Source of the DNA: Bifidobacteriaceae bacterium
GTDB lineage: Bacteria > Actinomycetota > Actinomycetes > Actinomycetales > WQXJ01
DNA: 5,072 bases
Direction of reading: 5' to 3'
NCBI GenBank assembly: GCA_031268115.1
Contig: JAIRXV010000333.1
Coordinates: forward strand, 1-5,072
The position numbers were made by a program, and so were the translations under genes. The notes under the pieces were generated by a model. It saw nothing but the letters and a program-made list of their open reading frames with translations. It had not been told where the DNA came from and searched no databases. Below, piece by piece: positions 3,265-5,072 of the stretch. Numbering within the stretch: position 1 is the first letter of the stretch; every line of letters begins with the position of its first letter.

Positions 3265-5072
3265 ATGTCGCGGCTGACCGACCTGATCCGCCAGGCCAAG
3301 GCGAAGGATCCCCAACTCGGGGCCGATCTTGAGGCCGAGTTCCGCGTGCTCTCCGGACGCAGACCCTTCGGGCTGAACTTCGAACGTCATCGTCCTGAGG
3401 CTGTCGAGCTTCCGAATCGCCCGATCCGGCGTGGAGACAAAGTTCGGGTTCTGCCCCCACGCGGCGAGACCGGACGTGGAGACCAGCGGATCTGGCGGGT
3501 CCAATCCATGTCTGAGAAGACGGCTACTCTCTCTCGGGATGACACTTCTGACTCTATCAAGGTGGCTCAGCGACTCGATGACCTCGTCGTCGTGGCCGAG
3601 TTCCGCGACACTATCTACCCTGGCCTCGTCTCCACCGGCTGCGTCGAACGTGGCGGCGACAGGCCCTTCCACACCGTCATCAACGGCGAGAACTTCCACG
3701 TCCTCGAAGCCCTGACCTACACCCACCGGGGTCGGATTGACGCGATCTATATCGACCCGCCCTACAACACCGGGGCCAAAGACTGGAAATACAACAACGA
3801 CTACGTCGAGGGAGACGACGTCTACCGACACAGCAAATGGCTGGCGTTCATGGAGCGACGGCTGCTGCTGGCCGGAGAATTGCTCAATCCGAACAACTCT
3901 GTGCTGATCGTCACCATTGATGAGAAAGAGTACCTGCGGCTGGGCATGCTGCTGGATCAGCTTTTCCCTGAAGCTAGATGTCAAATGGTGAGCACAGTGA
4001 TCAACCCGGCCACTTCTGCCAGGAGAGGCGAGTTCGGGCGTATGAACGAGTATCTGTTCGTCGTGACCTTCGGCAGCGCTGCCCCTCAGCCTCTGGAATT
4101 GGATAGGGCGTGGTACGGCACTGCGTCAACCAAGCGCAAGGACAAGCTTAGGTGGCAAGAGTTGTCCCGTCGTGGTGACAACGGGAGGAGGGTAGCACGA
4201 CCCAACCTGCACTACCCCCTGTTCGTCCGCGAGGACGGCCTGGCGATCCAATCGGTTGGCAAGGCTCTTGCTCCGGATGCCGACCACGACAGCATCACGC
4301 CACCCGACGGCACAGTAGCGGTCTGGCCGATTCGGGCCGACGGGAGTGACGGGAGCTGGGGGCGGAACCCTGACTCGCTACGAGAGGCTTTGTCCAAAGG
4401 CTTCGTCCGTTTGGGAGGCTTCACAAGGCAAGGCATGGCTGTGTACCACATGGCTGCGGGCGAGCAGAGGAAGGTCGAGACTGGAGTGTTCAATGTCACG
4501 GGCCACAGGCGAGACGGCTCGATCATCGTGGACGACTCCGCCTACAAGACATCGCTCGTGCCCGGAAACCAATGGAGCATACCTTCCCACGATGCGAGCA
4601 CTTTCGGGTCGGCTCTGCTCCGGAGGTTTCTGCCCAATCAACGATTCCCGTTCCCCAAATCATTATATGCCGTTGAGGACGTGCTGCGGTTCTTCGTGTC
4701 GGACAAGCCGGATGCGGTAATCCTCGATTTCTTCGCCGGGTCGGGCACAACGGCCCACGCTGTCATGCGACTGAACCACCAGGACAATGGCCGTCGCCAA
4801 TGCATTTCGGTGACGAACAACGAGGTCGCCGCTGACGAGCAGGCTGCCCTACGGAGCCAGAACCTGCGTCCTGGCGACCCCAATTGGGAGCAGTGGGGCA
4901 TCTGCGAGTTCATCACCAAGCCCCGCATCGAGGCCGCCATCGCCGGACGCACCCCGGACGGCGAGCCGGTAAAAGGCGATTACAAGTTCACCGATGAGTT
5001 CCCGATGGCGGAGGGATTCGACGAGAATGCAGAGTTCTTCACGTTGACCTACGAGAACCCGGTGGCGGTCGG
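3265..5072 (+). CDS. Adenine-specific DNA methyltransferase, type III Mod-like, beta class, 3' end outside window
   Basis: It transfers a methyl group from S-adenosylmethionine to DNA, most likely to adenine N6. The 602 visible codons show the beta-class order. Catalytic motif IV, DPPY, is at 164-167 within YIDPPYNTG. SKWLAFMERRL begins at 190 and SVLIVTIDEKE at 212. A long target-recognition region of about 235-455 follows, then the AdoMet-binding motif DFFAGSGTT with FAGSG at 490-494. The N-terminal 1-125 forms a separate section with RRGDKVRVLPPRG (55-67), which looks like a small beta domain. ATG 3265 is the first start after an in-frame TGA at 3256; AAAGGAAG lies about 9 nt upstream. No stop, frameshift or missing catalytic residue is seen. 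Type III Mod proteins are about this long or somewhat longer, and normally pair with a Res helicase-nuclease encoded next to them; none is visible here. A solitary methylase or another defence system using a Mod-like enzyme is also possible. Confidence 0.93.
   Translation, partial: MSRLTDLIRQAKAKDPQLGADLEAEFRVLSGRRPFGLNFERHRPEAVELPNRPIRRGDKVRVLPPRGETGRGDQRIWRVQSMSEKTATLSRDDTSDSIKVAQRLDDLVVVAEFRDTIYPGLVSTGCVERGGDRPFHTVINGENFHVLEALTYTHRGRIDAIYIDPPYNTGAKDWKYNNDYVEGDDVYRHSKWLAFMERRLLLAGELLNPNNSVLIVTIDEKEYLRLGMLLDQLFPEARCQMVSTVINPATSARRGEFGRMNEYLFVVTFGSAAPQPLELDRAWYGTASTKRKDKLRWQELSRRGDNGRRVARPNLHYPLFVREDGLAIQSVGKALAPDADHDSITPPDGTVAVWPIRADGSDGSWGRNPDSLREALSKGFVRLGGFTRQGMAVYHMAAGEQRKVETGVFNVTGHRRDGSIIVDDSAYKTSLVPGNQWSIPSHDASTFGSALLRRFLPNQRFPFPKSLYAVEDVLRFFVSDKPDAVILDFFAGSGTTAHAVMRLNHQDNGRRQCISVTNNEVAADEQAALRSQNLRPGDPNWEQWGICEFITKPRIEAAIAGRTPDGEPVKGDYKFTDEFPMAEGFDENAEFFTLTYENPVAV

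Noticed and set aside
3200..3423. Repeated GAATCGCCCG at 3200-3209 and 3414-3423
   Set aside because: It is a single 10-nt match in GC-rich sequence, one copy being within coding sequence, so it is most likely chance.
3001..3984. Minus-strand 327-codon open frame
   Set aside because: It lies opposite the methyltransferase and the relaxase scrap, crossing both, and has no motifs or plausible ribosome site.
1..5072. CRISPR array or tandem repeat array
   Set aside because: I saw no regularly spaced direct repeats anywhere in the window.

Overview
The window comes from a high-GC Gram-positive bacterium (Actinomycetota). The signs are an actinobacterial-type DnaX, frequent GTG starts, a short 4.5S-like SRP RNA and strong C/G preference at third codon positions. 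I cannot fix the genus from sequence alone.

Layout. (1) 1-1217, minus strand: dnaX, encoding the gamma/tau subunit of DNA polymerase III. It has a GTG start and an unusual acidic N-terminal extension, and its C-terminus runs off the left edge. (2) 1333-1616, plus strand: two stable RNA genes, the SRP RNA (ffs) and tRNA-Ser(GGA). Together with dnaX these look like conserved chromosome backbone. (3) 1617-3200: an accessory patch that begins directly after the tRNA. It holds a frameshifted IS3-family orfA remnant (minus strand), then four very small plus-strand ORFs (34, 46, 36 and 56 codons) chained by 4, 4 and 8 nt stop/start overlaps. After these come about 250 nt I cannot assign and a frameshifted scrap of a MobF (TrwC/TraA-type) conjugative relaxase-helicase. 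(4) 3265-5072, plus strand: a beta-class adenine DNA methyltransferase of the type III Mod kind, open at the right edge. Two small GC-rich hairpins lie just before it.

Interpretation. The tRNA-Ser 3' end probably marks the edge of an integrated, decaying genomic island. Its conjugation and transposition genes are broken, while the methyltransferase is intact as far as it can be seen. A Res-type helicase/nuclease would be expected just past the right edge if this is a type III restriction-modification system, but that is outside the window. The least explained element is the overlapping micro-ORF chain. Its second member is a seven-cysteine, DnaJ-like zinc-ribbon peptide and its last member has a helix-turn-helix-like composition. 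The central third of the methyltransferase is rich in AGA/AGG arginine codons, unlike its two ends, which suggests the target-recognition region was swapped in.
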